Assembly (NCBI GenBank): GCA_965178125.1
Contig: OZ237754.1
Location: forward strand, 1,015,704 to 1,079,703
Source of the DNA: Bilabrum cf. latius
Taxonomy: Eukaryota; Bigyra: Bicosoecida; Bigyra; Bicosoecida
Direction of reading: 5' to 3'
Length of the DNA stretch: 64,000 nt
Below the pieces are notes generated by a model. That model made no database searches, had not been told where the DNA came from, and saw only the letters and a list, made by a program, of their open reading frames with translations. Positions 1 to 11,700 of the stretch are shown piece after piece. Both the position numbers and the translations under genes were made by a program. Position 1 is the first letter of the stretch; the number at the start of each line of letters is the position of its first letter.

Positions 1-328
1 CGGCACTGGATGGCCGGCATGCCAGCCTGCGTGTCTGCCAGCCAGCCAGCCAGCCTGGCGGAGCTGTATTGAGATTCGATCTGGGGTTTGGTTGAGGGTT
101 CATACCGCGATGAATACCGGATGGCAGTGTGTTTGGCATACAGTGCCATATTTAGAGGCGTTCTCCACGTCGTCGAGCAGTCTTGGGCTCGGAAAGGCCT
201 AAGTCATGGAAAAGCAGCTCATAGTTCGGGGCTAGGTATTAATTGTAAATGTGAGACGTGTTTCAATCTAGATCTATAGTAGCCGCTAGCGAAACCTCCT
301 CATTCCGCAACTGAGAGCAGACCTCTCT
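1..328. other. Left edge, no gene recognised
   Basis: About 330 bases beyond the 3' end of the WDR12 gene. A short CCAG-rich stretch lies near 35-60. The only open frame (88-279) shows no family resemblance. I see no gene here; it is probably the 3' flank of WDR12 and of whatever lies to the left. Confidence 0.4.
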
Positions 329-1166
329 TTACATGCTCATGCCCAAGCCCCTGCCCCGCATGCCCCATGCAACCACTCTGCGGTCCTCGCCTCCACTCAC
401 GCCGGCATCTGCCCCGCTCCACGCGCACGCCAGCAGCTTGGGTGGCGCCCTGCTGCCTAAAGCCTTGTCAGCCCCTGCCCCTGCCCCTGCCCCTGCCCCT
501 GAGCCTGCCGATGCCGCGGCCTCGCCTGCTCTTGCTGCTGCCCCGGCGGTCTCCTCCCCGGGCCACCCATGCCGCAGCGCGTACAGCGGCGCGCGAGGGG
601 CCCGCAGGTCCCACGCCCGGCACGCCCCATCGTGCGCCGCAGACAGAAGCAGGTGTCGGTCTGACGGGTGCCATGCCACCGAGCTAATCCACGGCAAGCC
701 CTTGTGCCGAAGCACTACAGAGGCCCCCGCCTTGTCCGAGCCCGCGCCAGCCCTGTCCCTGGCATCGCCCGCCCTCGTGTCCCACACGCGGGCCGTCCCG
801 TCCGAGTGGCTCGTGGCGAGCTGCTGGCCAGAGGGCCCGGGCGACAAGCCCGTCGGCGTCTTGCCCACGGCCACCCGCTGTCGCAGCGCCTCTGGAGGCA
901 CCGCTCGGGATCGAGACGCGGCGTCGCCCGAGGACCCCGCCCCCAGCAGCCTCTCCGTGTCCCAAAGACAGAGGCTACGGTCCCAGGAGCAAGTCGCGAG
1001 GACCGCGCCGGGCACTCCGAGGCCAGAGGACGCCCCGGCGCCGAAGGTGGCCCCACTCACGCACCCCCGGTGCATCTTGCCGAACCGGGCGGTGGGCTGC
1101 AGGACGGGGGCGGCGCTGCGCCGCCCCAGGGCCTTGCTAGGCTTGGCCCCTCCTACGCCGCCCGAT

Positions 1167-1198
<32 letters not shown>

Positions 1199-2128
1199 CC
1201 TGCCAAACGTGGGCGCCGCAGGCACGTCCCACAGCGAGACACCGCCTTCCCACTCGCCTGCAGCCACCACGCAGGATGGTCCGTCCCCAACAGCCCCAGC
1301 CCCAGCCCCAGCCCCAGCCCCAGCCCCTGCCCCTGCCGCCTCCACGGCTGCGATGCACCCGATCGAGGCCAGCCCGCCCTCCAACGTGGCGGCGTGCAGC
1401 ACCGAGAGTCCGCCGCCTCTCGACGCAGAGTCCTCTGCGCCATCGTCGTCGGTCATGGGAGCAGAGGCTGCGGAAGCGCCGCTCACCGCCCCGGAGTCGG
1501 TCGCCTCCCACAGCTTGACCAGTCCCGCCTTGCACCCAGTGGCGAGACGGGTGCTGCCCGAGGAGACTGAGGATGCGCTCTCAACCACGTGCACGGCGCG
1601 AAGGGCTCGCACATGCACTCTGTTTGTCCATGCTGGGCGCGCCGCAGACAGGCCAGCAGCTGTTTTCGAAGTCGTCGCATCTGCTCGAAACAGGGCCAGA
1701 GTGCCGTCGTATGCCCCGGCGGCAACTAGGGAAGATGTGCCTGACAAACAGCCAATCCAATCTGGACGCCGCTAGCTAGTAGATCGCCTGGGTGGCTGGA
1801 GCGCTGCCACAATTTCTATCTGCACGACATCTTCTGTCGACAACAAGTGTTGTGCCTCCAGGCGTCGGACAGTGGAACCCAGTGAGTCCTGCAACAAGTG
1901 CTTATGACCCCCAGTGCCTTCCAAGGAGATATCATTAAGGCAAATCAAAAAATCAAATGGGATTGGGCTTTCGAGAGACAGCAACTAGTTCGCAACCTCG
2001 CTCAGACCAAGTCTACCCAAGTGCTGCGGCACGGCAAACGCCTGTTTGGGCAACGCCGGCGCGATTGACGCTAGCTTGGTAGTAAATACTATCCTTTGCC
2101 TGGCTACATCGTCGTCACTGGTGCTCAT
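329..2128 (-). CDS. WDR12: Ribosome biogenesis WD-repeat protein WDR12/Ytm1
   Basis: Predicted 599-residue subunit of the PeBoW (Nop7-Erb1-Ytm1) complex, which acts in the nucleolus in 60S ribosome maturation. The start ATG (2126-2128) opens MSTSDDDVARQ. The N-terminal NLE/ubiquitin-like domain is clear: GLSEVAN-TAG-LL, then PFDFLI, and STEDVVQIEIV, each matching yeast and human orthologues. WD blades follow, for example AGAYDGTLALF, CSWDRSLCLWD, SDGTARVWDTR, AAHDGACRAWDLR and a closing SGGEDRRVVAW. Two in-frame TAGs (1985-1987 and 1772-1774) must be read as amino acids, since the domain continues in the same frame on both sides. The first aligns with a variable site (His in yeast, Lys in human). 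The stop is TAA. Acidic and Ala-Gly repeats pad the loops. No intron is needed. The gene is divergent from the E2 gene, with 147 bp between the starts. Confidence 0.88.
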
Positions 2129-2275
2129 TCCTGAAGCAAAAGTGGACAACATCGCGTCGCCACCGCAACCAAAGGTACTCGCTACTTCAAGGAAACCGCG
2201 GACAAGTGCAACACGTGTGCAAACTTGTGCAACTAGCAGCTTGCCTTCATACAATTGCAAAGATACATTGTTAAG
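2129..2275. promoter_or_regulatory. Putative bidirectional promoter WDR12/UBE2J
   Basis: Only 147 bp separate the two divergent start codons, so the promoters of both genes must lie here or overlap the 5' ends. I recognise no clear TATA box. The call rests on geometry alone. Confidence 0.4.
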
Positions 2276-3236
2276 ATGTCATCTGCTGGGAAAAGCGGCC
2301 TTACGATGCGCCGATTGGCCCGAGAGTTGAAAGCATTGCAAGCAAACCCTCCACCTGGTATTCTTGCTCGGCCGGAAAGCGCCTCTAATCCCTTCAGGGT
2401 GCATTTTTGCGTCGATGGTCCAGCAGACACTGATTATGCAGGTGGTAAATACCACGGTGTAAGAAAAAGAGAAGTGTAGGAGCATGAATCCTGCATACCG
2501 ACGTACGCAACATCTCTCTTGCCGCCACGAGCAATCATTCGTCTTCTCTCAGGTTATCATGATTCCGCCCTAGTATCCGATGAAACCACCTGGGGTAAAG
2601 CTATTTACTCCTTCGGGGAGGTTCGAACCTGGCGTTCGGTGAGGCTGAGCGCTGTGCTGGGCAATCCGGCGAATTCGATCGATTCCGACCGAATCCTCCG
2701 TCTTGCACCCAAGTACTCATCGCAGAATATGTATGTCGAATACGGACTACCACTCTGAATCTTGGAATCCGACTTGGAACCTGCAAACGATGATACTTGC
2801 GTTTCAATCCATGTTTCCAGTGGACGAGCCAGGGATAGGCGCGATCAGGCGGTCATCAGAGAGTCGGAAGCAACTTGCCAAGCAATCATTGGCATTCAAT
2901 GTGTCTTAGTCTCCGTAGAAGAGTACTTTTTGTTAGCTGTTCCCCGAGATGGTTGCCGAGGCGGAGGCAGCGATGGAAGCAGAGCGAGCTGCAGCTAGGG
3001 CAAGCCACTCGGGCCCAGCGTCCGGTGCAGGAGCTGATGATGCGCCAGGAGAGCTGGCTGGGCTGTTGGACGGTGGAGCGGAAGGCGGAGGGGGGCCTAG
3101 GGCGGGAATGTAGGCGGGCGAGGAGTAGGGAGGGGTGTTTGGCAGGTGCTGCGGGTCCACTGCCAGGGCTGCTGTGGCTGCGCTGGTTGTCGGGGCTGGC
3201 ATGGTGGTGCTGTTCGCGTCGGCTCTGGGGGCGTGA
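2276..3236 (+). CDS. UBE2J: Tail-anchored ER ubiquitin-conjugating enzyme E2 (UBE2J/Ubc6 type)
   Basis: Three exons: 2276-2458, 2553-2638, 2726-3236. The introns are GTAAGA...CTCTCAG and GTGAGG...ATCGCAG (94 and 87 bp), and the phases (0 and 2) agree across all joins. The UBC fold reads RRLARELKALQANPPPGI, GPADTDYAGGKYHG, then PP-TAG-YPMKPP, LFTPSGRFEPG, R-ICMSNTDYHSESWNP, with the catalytic Cys in ICMS as in UBE2J (ICLS). A small-residue linker leads to a hydrophobic C-terminal segment (AVAALVVGAGMVVLFASA) ending at TGA, as expected for a tail-anchored ERAD E2. Six TAG codons are in frame (2571, 2907, 2916, 2934, about 3108 and about 3123). The first sits in the PPxYP motif, where related proteins have a polar residue. 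Confidence 0.88.
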
Positions 3237-3948
3237 TACTTGATGGAGGAGGCGGGGGCGGAAGGATGTGGGCATGCCAGTTGGGGCACGCCTAGCTGTG
3301 TGTCTAGGCACAGGGTATAGTCGGTATTGTCTAAGCAATCTACCGAATTAGTTGTGCGTCATGCATATGGGGTGGCATGGTTGGAACATGAGCTACTGGT
3401 TGGGGGTGGGGCTCGGGCGCAAGCTCTCGGCGCGGCAGAGAAGTGCACGAGGTAGATGGTGATACGCACAAATCTCATGCAGAGGACTGGTTTCCCGAGG
3501 GGCAGTGCCGTGCCCAGCTGGGCGTGAGCACCGATGCTACGAGTAGTACCAGCGTCAGTCCTGCCAGCAAGCTGTTGGGGAGTCCAAGCTAGTTTGAGCA
3601 AGGGCGCGCTAGACCGCCTCTTCAATTCAGTGCATGTTACTGCAATTCAAATAGCACCGGTACTCACAATTGCCCGTAACGAAGGCAAGCTGGGTATGTG
3701 CCAGTGGCGTGTGCTTTTATTGCGCTACCGCGTCGTTTGGACGACAGGTCCCCACGAACAGGGGACTGTGTTCGCAGCGCCGGTTTCGCTCAATACATTT
3801 GCTTGTGTAAGCATTGACGTTTTCAATTGCAATTTCAGTTCATGAATTTCCCCAGCTCGTGTTAGTCGCTACGTTTCGGATTGTGGTATTCCTTACGCTA
3901 TCAATTTGTGCTCAGAAAGTGCATTGAAACCCGGTTTTGGCGATCCGT
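3237..3948. other. Intergenic region, no gene recognised
   Basis: About 710 bp between the E2 gene and the SAPS gene. Short open frames exist on both strands, but none has a recognisable domain, a good start, or splice signals linking it to neighbours. Confidence 0.4.
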
Positions 3949-6900
3949 ATGAGTGGTGGGGCAATAATGATCGAAGATGGATTTGTACCGAACGATGGTG
4001 GCGTGGATAATGGACTCTGGGCGGACGAAACTGACAATGACGAGGACCTCACAGAGATCAAAGAGGATGATTGGCCCACAGATACGAGGGAGGGGATGGT
4101 AAAGCTTGTTGCAGCTCTGGATTAGGAGCATAGTGTGTCAGAAATTCCAACTGCGGCCGAGCAATGGCTGGAAGATGACGTGAGACCGAGCATTGCACGC
4201 AAGTATAGCAACAGCCCGGCAAAGCGCGAATGCTGCATTCATACGTATCACGAATCTGACCGTCGCAATAAATATGTGTTTTGCGCAGTTGCATCGACTG
4301 GACGCGCTTGCTGACATAATCGTTCGACCGAAGGTACTTCACCCGGCGGTGGCGTCAGCACTCGCTGGAGTGGGTAGCGGCGGCTCGGAGGCTAGTGCCG
4401 ATTCGAAGCCGCCTACATTGCCAGGCGCTGATGAGTCTGCGGCTTCCGGCTCTTCCGCGGGTGTCGCGGGCTCGTCCCCTCCCTCCACTGGAGCGGACGA
4501 GTCACCCGCGGCCTCGATGGAGGGCCTGGGTCTCATGACGCCTCGGGAGCACGAGCACCCTGCCGGCCTGGGGTCGGACCCGAGAGACCCTGTCCATGTG
4601 CGTCGCTCGTTTCGCTTGATGCAGGCCCTCGTGGGCGGGCGCGTGGGGGCCACTCGTCTCCTGGCGGAGCATGGGCTGCGGCTGGGTCGGTCGCTGCTCC
4701 GTGTGTTCTCCGACGACTCCAGGGGTTCCTTCCGGCACGCGTGCTCGGTGCTGTAGCGGATCGTGCAGGCGCATCCGGAGCTCTCCGTGGAGCTGCTGTC
4801 CACGGCCTTCCGCCGCCCTGGGGGCGAGGACGAGGCAGAGCGCGCGATCGAGGCCCAGGCCCAGGCCCAGGGTGCGGGCGAAGGCGAGGGCGAGGGTGCG
4901 GGCGAGGGCGAGGGCGAGGGCGAGGGCGAGCAAGCCAGGAAGGAGAAGGAGGAAGAAGGCAGCAGTGGTGATGGCGAGACCGCCGCCGGCACTAAGACTG
5001 CGTCCTTCCCCGGCCGGGAAGAGGCGGCGCCCGCCAGGGTGGGCGAGGCAGAGGCCACCAAGGCGTCCAGCGCGGCAGGTCGCCTGCTGCGGTTCATCCA
5101 CCACCCCGCTGTGGGGGACGCTCTCCTGCAGCTGGCCACTTGCAACCACAGGGCCTCGCACGCGGGCGGGGCCGGGGCGCAGGCCGGCATGGGCGGCCAG
5201 GGTGCGGCTGCCATGTTTGGGGGCGCCCCCCAGGAGGGGGACCCGGGGCGGCTCTACTCGGAGCAGCCGGCCCGGCCCATGCACCTGCTGGACGGGTCGC
5301 TGAGGGCGAGCGTGGCCTTCGCGGCGGATGCTCGGCTGGGCGAGGCGCTGGCGACGGAGGTGTTCGAGTGGGACCATGGGCTGGGGAGGGGGCAGGGGGC
5401 GAGAGAGTAGCAGCAGCAGCAGCAGGAGGAGGAGGAGGCAGGAAAGGGAAAAGGCGGTGAGCAGCCGCTTCGCGCTGCCCCCGAGGATGCGAAGGCTGAG
5501 GCGAGCGAGGATGTTGTCCCTGCGCCCGCCTCTGCTTCTGCCTCTGGTGCCGGTGCCGGTGCCAGTGCCGGTGCTGGAGCTGGCTCGAGCGACAAGGGCG
5601 ACTAGGATGGGCGGGCCCCGCCTCCCAAGCTGAGGATCGTGGCAGACCTTCAGGAGCAGGACGAGGCAGGCGGCATCCGCAGCGACTCGCCGGCGGCCAC
5701 CGCCGGGGCAGGGGGGCAGGCGCTGCGGAAGGGCAGCATCGACGCGGCTGCAGCGGTGCGGCAGGGGGACGAGGAGACGGAGGAGGCCGCGGTGCAGTCT
5801 GCGTGGAGCAGCGGGGACCAGGCGAGGCTGAGGGACGTGTCCGAGGGCGAGCATGCGCTCATGGCGGCGCATGCCCTGCACCAGCTGCTGGCCTGGGTGC
5901 AGCAGCAGGACGCCCCTGAGGCGGACCGTGTGGTGGAGCCCGTGGTGAAGAGCGACCGCGTGATCCGCGGGCTGGTGGGTGCCATCTGCGAGCCCATCGA
6001 GAGGGCGGCAGAGGAGATCCAGCAGGCGGCAGAGGAGGGCAAGGAGAAGGGCGAGGGCGGGTCCGATGCGCCCTCGTCCGCCGCCTCTACTTCGGCAGGC
6101 ACGAAAAACAAGGATGCCCTCGTGGAGTCCAAGACAGACACGGAGCTGGCGGCTGCATCCTCGGCCGCTTCGACTGCTAGCCAGCAGCCAGAGGGCCCCA
6201 AGGTGCCTCCAGCGGTGGCCAGGCAGCTGTGGAGGCCCAGCGCCAAGCAGCAGGCGGCGCTCAAGGCGCTGCACTCGCTCATGGAGCACGTGTTCCCCGA
6301 GACAATCGAGGACGAGGACGCCCAGGGACAGGCACAGCAGCTGCAGGCCATCCTCCGGCAGAGGCCGGCTCGCTAGAACCCGCTGCACCGCCATGCAGTG
6401 CTTCTCATGGCCAGGCTCATGCGGGCACTCCCCCGGCTGTGCGCGGCCATGGCTCACCTGCACGAGCTGCTGCACCCGGGCACAGCGGCCGCGGTGGTGA
6501 GGCTCAAGAAGGCCTCTGGCGGCGGGTCGGGGAGCAGTTCCCCAGCAGCAGCGGGAGGCAGCGGCAAGAAGAAGAGGGGCAGGCGGAGCCGGAGGCGGCG
6601 CACGGGCGGGGACGGGGGATCCAAGAGCGGCGGGAGCACGCCGAGCAAGGATGACAAGGACAAGGATGACAAGGACAAGGAGGGCAAGGAGCAGGGCGCC
6701 AGTGTGGGGCATGCAGAGGCCACTGCCGGCACCATGGGCCCGCACGCGGTGCACCACCCGGGACACGTCGTGAACGTTCCCTTCGGCAGCCTGCGGCTTG
6801 GCGTGATGCGCCTTGTGGCGGCAGTCGTGGAGCGGAAGCCCCGCAGCGCGCTGGAGCGGTGCAGCGGGGAGGGCGCGGCCAAGGAGGCCACCAAATCGGC

Positions 6901-8296
6901 CGAAGGGGCGCCGGGGGGTCGCGTGCCGGAGCCGCCGGCCACTCTGGGCGGCTGGGAGGGTCCTGGCGTGTGGGGGGCCTGCGTGGTGTGGCTCCTCGAG
7001 TACCAGCACTCGACCATGTGGCACAACGTGCTGGAGCGGCTGGTGCGGGCCGCCGTGCAGTCGAGGCACGGCCCCACACTGGAGCGCATGGTGTCCTCTG
7101 GCCGCATGGCGTACGCTCTCACCCAGCTCTACGTGGCTGCGGCCCCGCCCTACTCCCCCGCGGGGTGGAGCATGCGGGTGGCCCGGGCCTGCCTCGAGGG
7201 CGTGCCCCCCAGGGGCAGCAGCAAGGCCAGGGAACTCCCCAGGCGGCCTCGGGGCAGCCCCCCCGTGGATGTGCACCGCTTGCGGCCGCTGGTGCGCGCA
7301 GCTGACTCCCTCACCAAGCGGCTGCCCCGATCCGGCCGCTCTTCTGCGCAGGGCGTCACCCGCCGCATCCTCAACATGATCCGGCTGGCAGGAGAGGCCA
7401 AGGCGTTCTCCTCCGAGGTGGAGAGGTACCTGGGCATGAGTGAGTGGTGGGCCGCCGTGCAGGACCTGCTGCTGGCGGACTCGTACGAGGAGCTGAGGCC
7501 GCTGGTGCGGGCCCCGCGCAAGCAGTCACCCAACCTGATGCTCATGCGGCTGCTGGGGCAGGCTGTGCCTGACGAGGACAAGGACAACGAGGCTGAGGAG
7601 GGGTGGAGCGACTCTGACGGGGACGAGGACGTGGTGCGAGCCGATGCGGTGCTGGCTGAGCTGGGGCTCGATGAGGAGGGCGAGGGGCCCGCGATGGGGG
7701 GCGCTGCTGCTGCTGCTGCTGCGGGGGAGAACAAGAACAAGGACAAGGATGAAGATGCCGAGCAGCCCGGGGTGGGACCCACCACCGAACCTCCCCGTCT
7801 GTCGGAGGATGCTTCGAAGGTGCTGTCGACGAGGCGGGACAGGTGGAGGGGGCGGCTGGGCCTGGGGTCCACTCTGGCCAAGGCCCTGGATCTGGGGGAG
7901 CTGTAGGTGGGCAAAGATGGGGGCGGGTCCAAGGGGGCAGGCACGCCAGAGAAATCGCCAAGGGTACCTCCTTCCCCTCCAGTGCCGGGGGCCGGCAGCC
8001 AGGGCCAGAGGCAGGGTGGGAGTGGGAGTGGAGGAGGTGCCCCGGGAGGTGGGCAGCCAGGCGGACAAATCCTGCAACTGCAGGCGGCGCTGCAGCAGCT
8101 GGCATCGGCGAGACAGGGTGGGGCACAGCCCCCTCAGCGTGCTGGGGCGACTGGTGGCGCGACTGGGGCTGGGAGCGGCCAGGTGCAGCTGAACCAAGCG
8201 CCGTCTGGGCGAGCCGGTGCCGGGTTGATCGGCACGGGCAATGGCGCGAGTCCAGCAGGCGACGATGAGAGTGATCCCATGGATGAGATGGACTGA
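3949..8296 (+). CDS. SAPS-domain regulatory subunit of protein phosphatase 6 (Sit4-associated type)
   Basis: Predicted scaffold that binds the PP6/Sit4 catalytic subunit. Proposed exons are 3949-4179 and 4289-8296, with intron GTGAGA...TTGCGCAG, both sides in phase 0. Exon 1 (from MSGGAIMIEDG) is less certain than exon 2. SAPS-family signatures, in order: LHRLDALADIIVRPKVL; HPELSVELL; LLRFIHHPAVGDALLQL; FGSLRLGVMRLVAAVV; STMWHNVLERLVRAAV; and the late block TRRILNMIRLAGEAK. Large low-complexity insertions (Glu-Gly, Lys-Asp, Ser-Ala) separate conserved helices, making it about 1,412 residues, longer than usual. Six in-frame TAGs (4123, 4754, 5408, 5603, 6374, 7904) interrupt the frame under the standard code. 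There is no TAA or TGA until the TGA at 8294. The last 300 bases and the 3' flank are copied at about 29.9 kb. Confidence 0.72.
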
Positions 8297-8799
8297 GGGA
8301 AAGTTTCTGTCGATTTATTGCGTTGGTTCCGTGTGCATAGCAGAGTGTTCCTTCGTTCGAACAGTCGAGATTCTGCGTCGCTGCAAGTCTATGGTTACTA
8401 CCTGGCTCAGTAGTACCCATGCGACACCAATGGCTAGATTTCAGAACAGAAATCGGTTAGTTGGACTAGGAACCCCTAGACCTATTCCGGATCGATCGGA
8501 TCCACGGAAGTAGATGCCTCACTGATTTCAAAGTTGGCGATGGGGGTCACCAGCTTGAAGCATTGTTCACCTTGCCCAAGAAGCAATTTACGCGATACAA
8601 AAGCTGACTAGTTGGGTACTTTGGAGACGATATTTCATATTTCATTGTTGGCATCAGCCGTAGTACTGTTTGTGAGGGAATTATAGGACACATGTTGTAT
8701 TCTGCTCTCTGAGCATTTCCAACGCACCTTTCAAAACCTGAGCCTGCTCAATCGTTGCAGGTCGTATAATTGGCGAACGGAATACCATACAGACAAAAC
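8297..8799. other. Intergenic region before the giant gene
   Basis: About 500 bp. The first 55 bases after the SAPS stop are also present in the downstream copy (near 30,235-30,288), so they are probably SAPS 3' UTR. The rest is AT-richer and presumably holds the giant gene's promoter. No other gene is seen. Confidence 0.45.
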
Positions 8800-11700
8800 A
8801 TGTTTGTATCAACAGTGGCAACTTTGACCGTTCTTGTGCCTTTGGCAAGCGCATTGCCTCAAGCCACAGACCATGCTACCACGTGGCCCACGGCGCTCGC
8901 GGAGTCTATCCCTGCTAATCTGACGACTGTTTTACGGCCAAGTGTAATGATATCAGGCATTGGATTCGATTCTGGTGCACTGATTTACGTAGGCAACGAA
9001 GAAGGCGGGGAAATTGAGCCAGTGGTTTTGCTGCGCGCAGGGTTCTCCGATTCTGATGCCTACATGATTGACGCGCGTACCAGCAGGACTGGGAGCTGGA
9101 CAGCCAAAGTTCCACCGCCTAGCATAAGTTACAGCCAGAAGAGGGTTGCATTCTTTTCAAGAGATCCATCTACAGCTGGTCTTGAGCTAAACATGATTGC
9201 TTCCGTTTCGGGCTCGGCGATTGACCGCTACCGCATTGACACTACAATAGTGACGGGCTCGGGTCTTCGCGTGAGACTTGGCCATTTGAATACGGACCTT
9301 GCGCCAATTTGGATCAACAATGACGTGGTCTGCGCATCAGGCCAGCTTCTTTTCGAAGGCAGCGGGGCTGACTTTGGTTCCGCAGTCGTTTGTCACGATG
9401 CGCGGCGCCAGCTAGAGAGGGGCATGTATGTCGTGACCAACTCGAATGGTGCAGTCCCGGGGCAATCTGTCACCCGTGTTGACGACTCTGTCGCGTGTTT
9501 TTACAGGAGTAGCCCTGGATCAGGAACAGAGCTTGCTTGCTTCAACGTCTCGGCAACTTCATCAATTCCGAATGCACGCCGTGCAGCGGAAGCGGTTGGT
9601 ACAGTCTACGATCCGATAGCGTCGAATCCCATCGTATGTGGAAGCGAGTGGGTTTGCGACATGGCATATTCGAGCGGGCTGGTTCAGCCGGTCTGCATCA
9701 ACATCAAGACGAACGCGACTTCGAACGGCACGAAGGTCCCTGCAGCCGTCGCGTCACCGCCGGTGTGGCAATGCAGCGTTGGCCCAAGTATCGTTTACGA
9801 CTCTGCCTCCATGCCTGTGTACTGGGAGGTTGGTACGGAGACCGCACCGAGTACGCCAGAAGTGCAGCGGTCCGACGGTTCGGCCTTGGACGTTGTAGCT
9901 GCAGATTTGCACGTCAACACTGACATTCGGACCTCGATCATCATCACTGAGCAGTACGAACAAGATGGCCAGTAGCTGAAGTGCGCCGCGGCGTGGTATC
10001 CGGCCAAATCGAACATCGCGAAGTGCATGATTGAGACGGCTTCGGATCTGAAAGTGCTCAAGATCATGCGACTTTCGAACCAGTACGAGCAGTACTTTGT
10101 GTTTTTCTCCAACACAACTGAGATGTTCTCATTCTTCTTCAATGGCAACGACGGCCTGCCGTTCATCATCCCGTACCAGACCCTGTCGGGACCCGCCCTG
10201 CACGGCAGCGACATCTACGTGCTGCCAAACGTGGGCAAGTATTCGAACAATGCGGTCGCCTTCGTGTCCACTGACCCGAGGTACAAGGGCATTCGATACT
10301 GGCCTGGTGATCTGGAATCCTCTGCCCAGCTGCTGACGACCGCATTCAAGGCCCCGGCGGGCGAGATGATGCCGATGCCGCTGGTGCTGGTGCAGGGCAC
10401 GCCCCCCGTGGGCTCGCCTCCGCCACCCCCGCTTGACCATGACATCCCAGCGCTTGTGTTCCCTGGCAACGACCCAATAACAGGTAAGGATAACGCGGCT
10501 TTTCTGGGACTCGAGACGTACTACTACGCCACCCAGGTGCTCACCGCGGCATGGACCGAGCCGGTGGGGCACTCGAGAATCGGGTTCAACAGCTCGTTCG
10601 TGGAGACGTCCGAGGCGGTGTATATTTCAACCACGGAAACATCTTGCGCGTACTATCTCGACACGCACAACCTCTTTTCGGACTGGGCATGCTTCGGCAG
10701 CGAGAGCAAGGAGCCCTTCAAGCCGTGGGATCTGCCCAGCCATCCATTGGACGAGACGCAGGCGTGGGAGCCTAGCCTCAATTTCACCGAGTCAGTTTGG
10801 AGGGTCGAAGGGGGTGGGCTTCTGATCGAGGATCGCACTCATAACGTGCTGCGGTACTTCGACGGGAGCGTCGCACCCCGTGCCATCCCCCTGCCCCACA
10901 ACCTGTCATCGCGAGCGGGCGAGTCCGAGGTGCAGGCGCACCTGGCCCAGGAGCGCTACCTCGTCCTCGTGCTGCCCGTCCCGCATCCTGTCAATGGGAA
11001 TGAGCCAGTCGTGGTGGACCTCAATACGTGGAGTGTTTGCACGGCTGACATCAACCCTGGTGTCGCTGGGTCGTCGCCCCTCCTGGCCGGCATCGTGCTG
11101 GACACGTATGCCGTGTTTCAGGCCAGCAGCCCTGACACTGGAGTCGAGCCCTGGTACTGGACGGTTGAAGACTGCTCAACAAAGGATCCAGTCGTGATTA
11201 GCACTGTGGCGGGATCTAGCTCGATGGTATCATCTGCAGGCGAGTCTTTCTCAACTCCCGGGTCACCGATCATAGTGAGGGCACACGGGGATGTGCCCAG
11301 TGACGGCGGCTCGCTGATCAAGCTCATTGAGACCCCCGACCAGGACGTTCAGCTGACGCTTGATACCATTGAGGTTGCATCGAATAGTGATGAGTACCCG
11401 CTGCCCTCCAACAGTGCCCTCGTCAACGACGAAGTGGCCCTGGCCAGGGTGGACTCGTCAGGCGTCGTATCGGTCTTTTTCATGGACGACACCTACTAGA
11501 TGGTGCATTCGAGCACCCAGGCGTCCACTCTTTCTGGCAGCAGCCTTGCAGTGGATGGAGTGGATGTGTTGGATGCCGCTACTGGTGAGATTGCGGTTCA
11601 GATCGTCTTGCCGTCTAGCCTGGACAGGGCCCTGCTACTGTTCGATCGGACCTCTGTCAGCGCGAGCGAAGTGCACTACTTCAGCTCCGGCTTGCCTGCG

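Noticed and set aside
2618-2635. GGTTCGAACC, resembling a tRNA T-loop
   Set aside because: It lies inside exon 2 of the E2 gene (GRFEPG) and no acceptor stem, D-arm or anticodon arm can be drawn around it.
4502-7276. 924-codon antisense open frame opposite the SAPS gene
   Set aside because: It has no recognisable domain and arises because the sense strand is GC-rich and rarely uses CTA, TTA or TCA codons. The plus strand has clear SAPS motifs.
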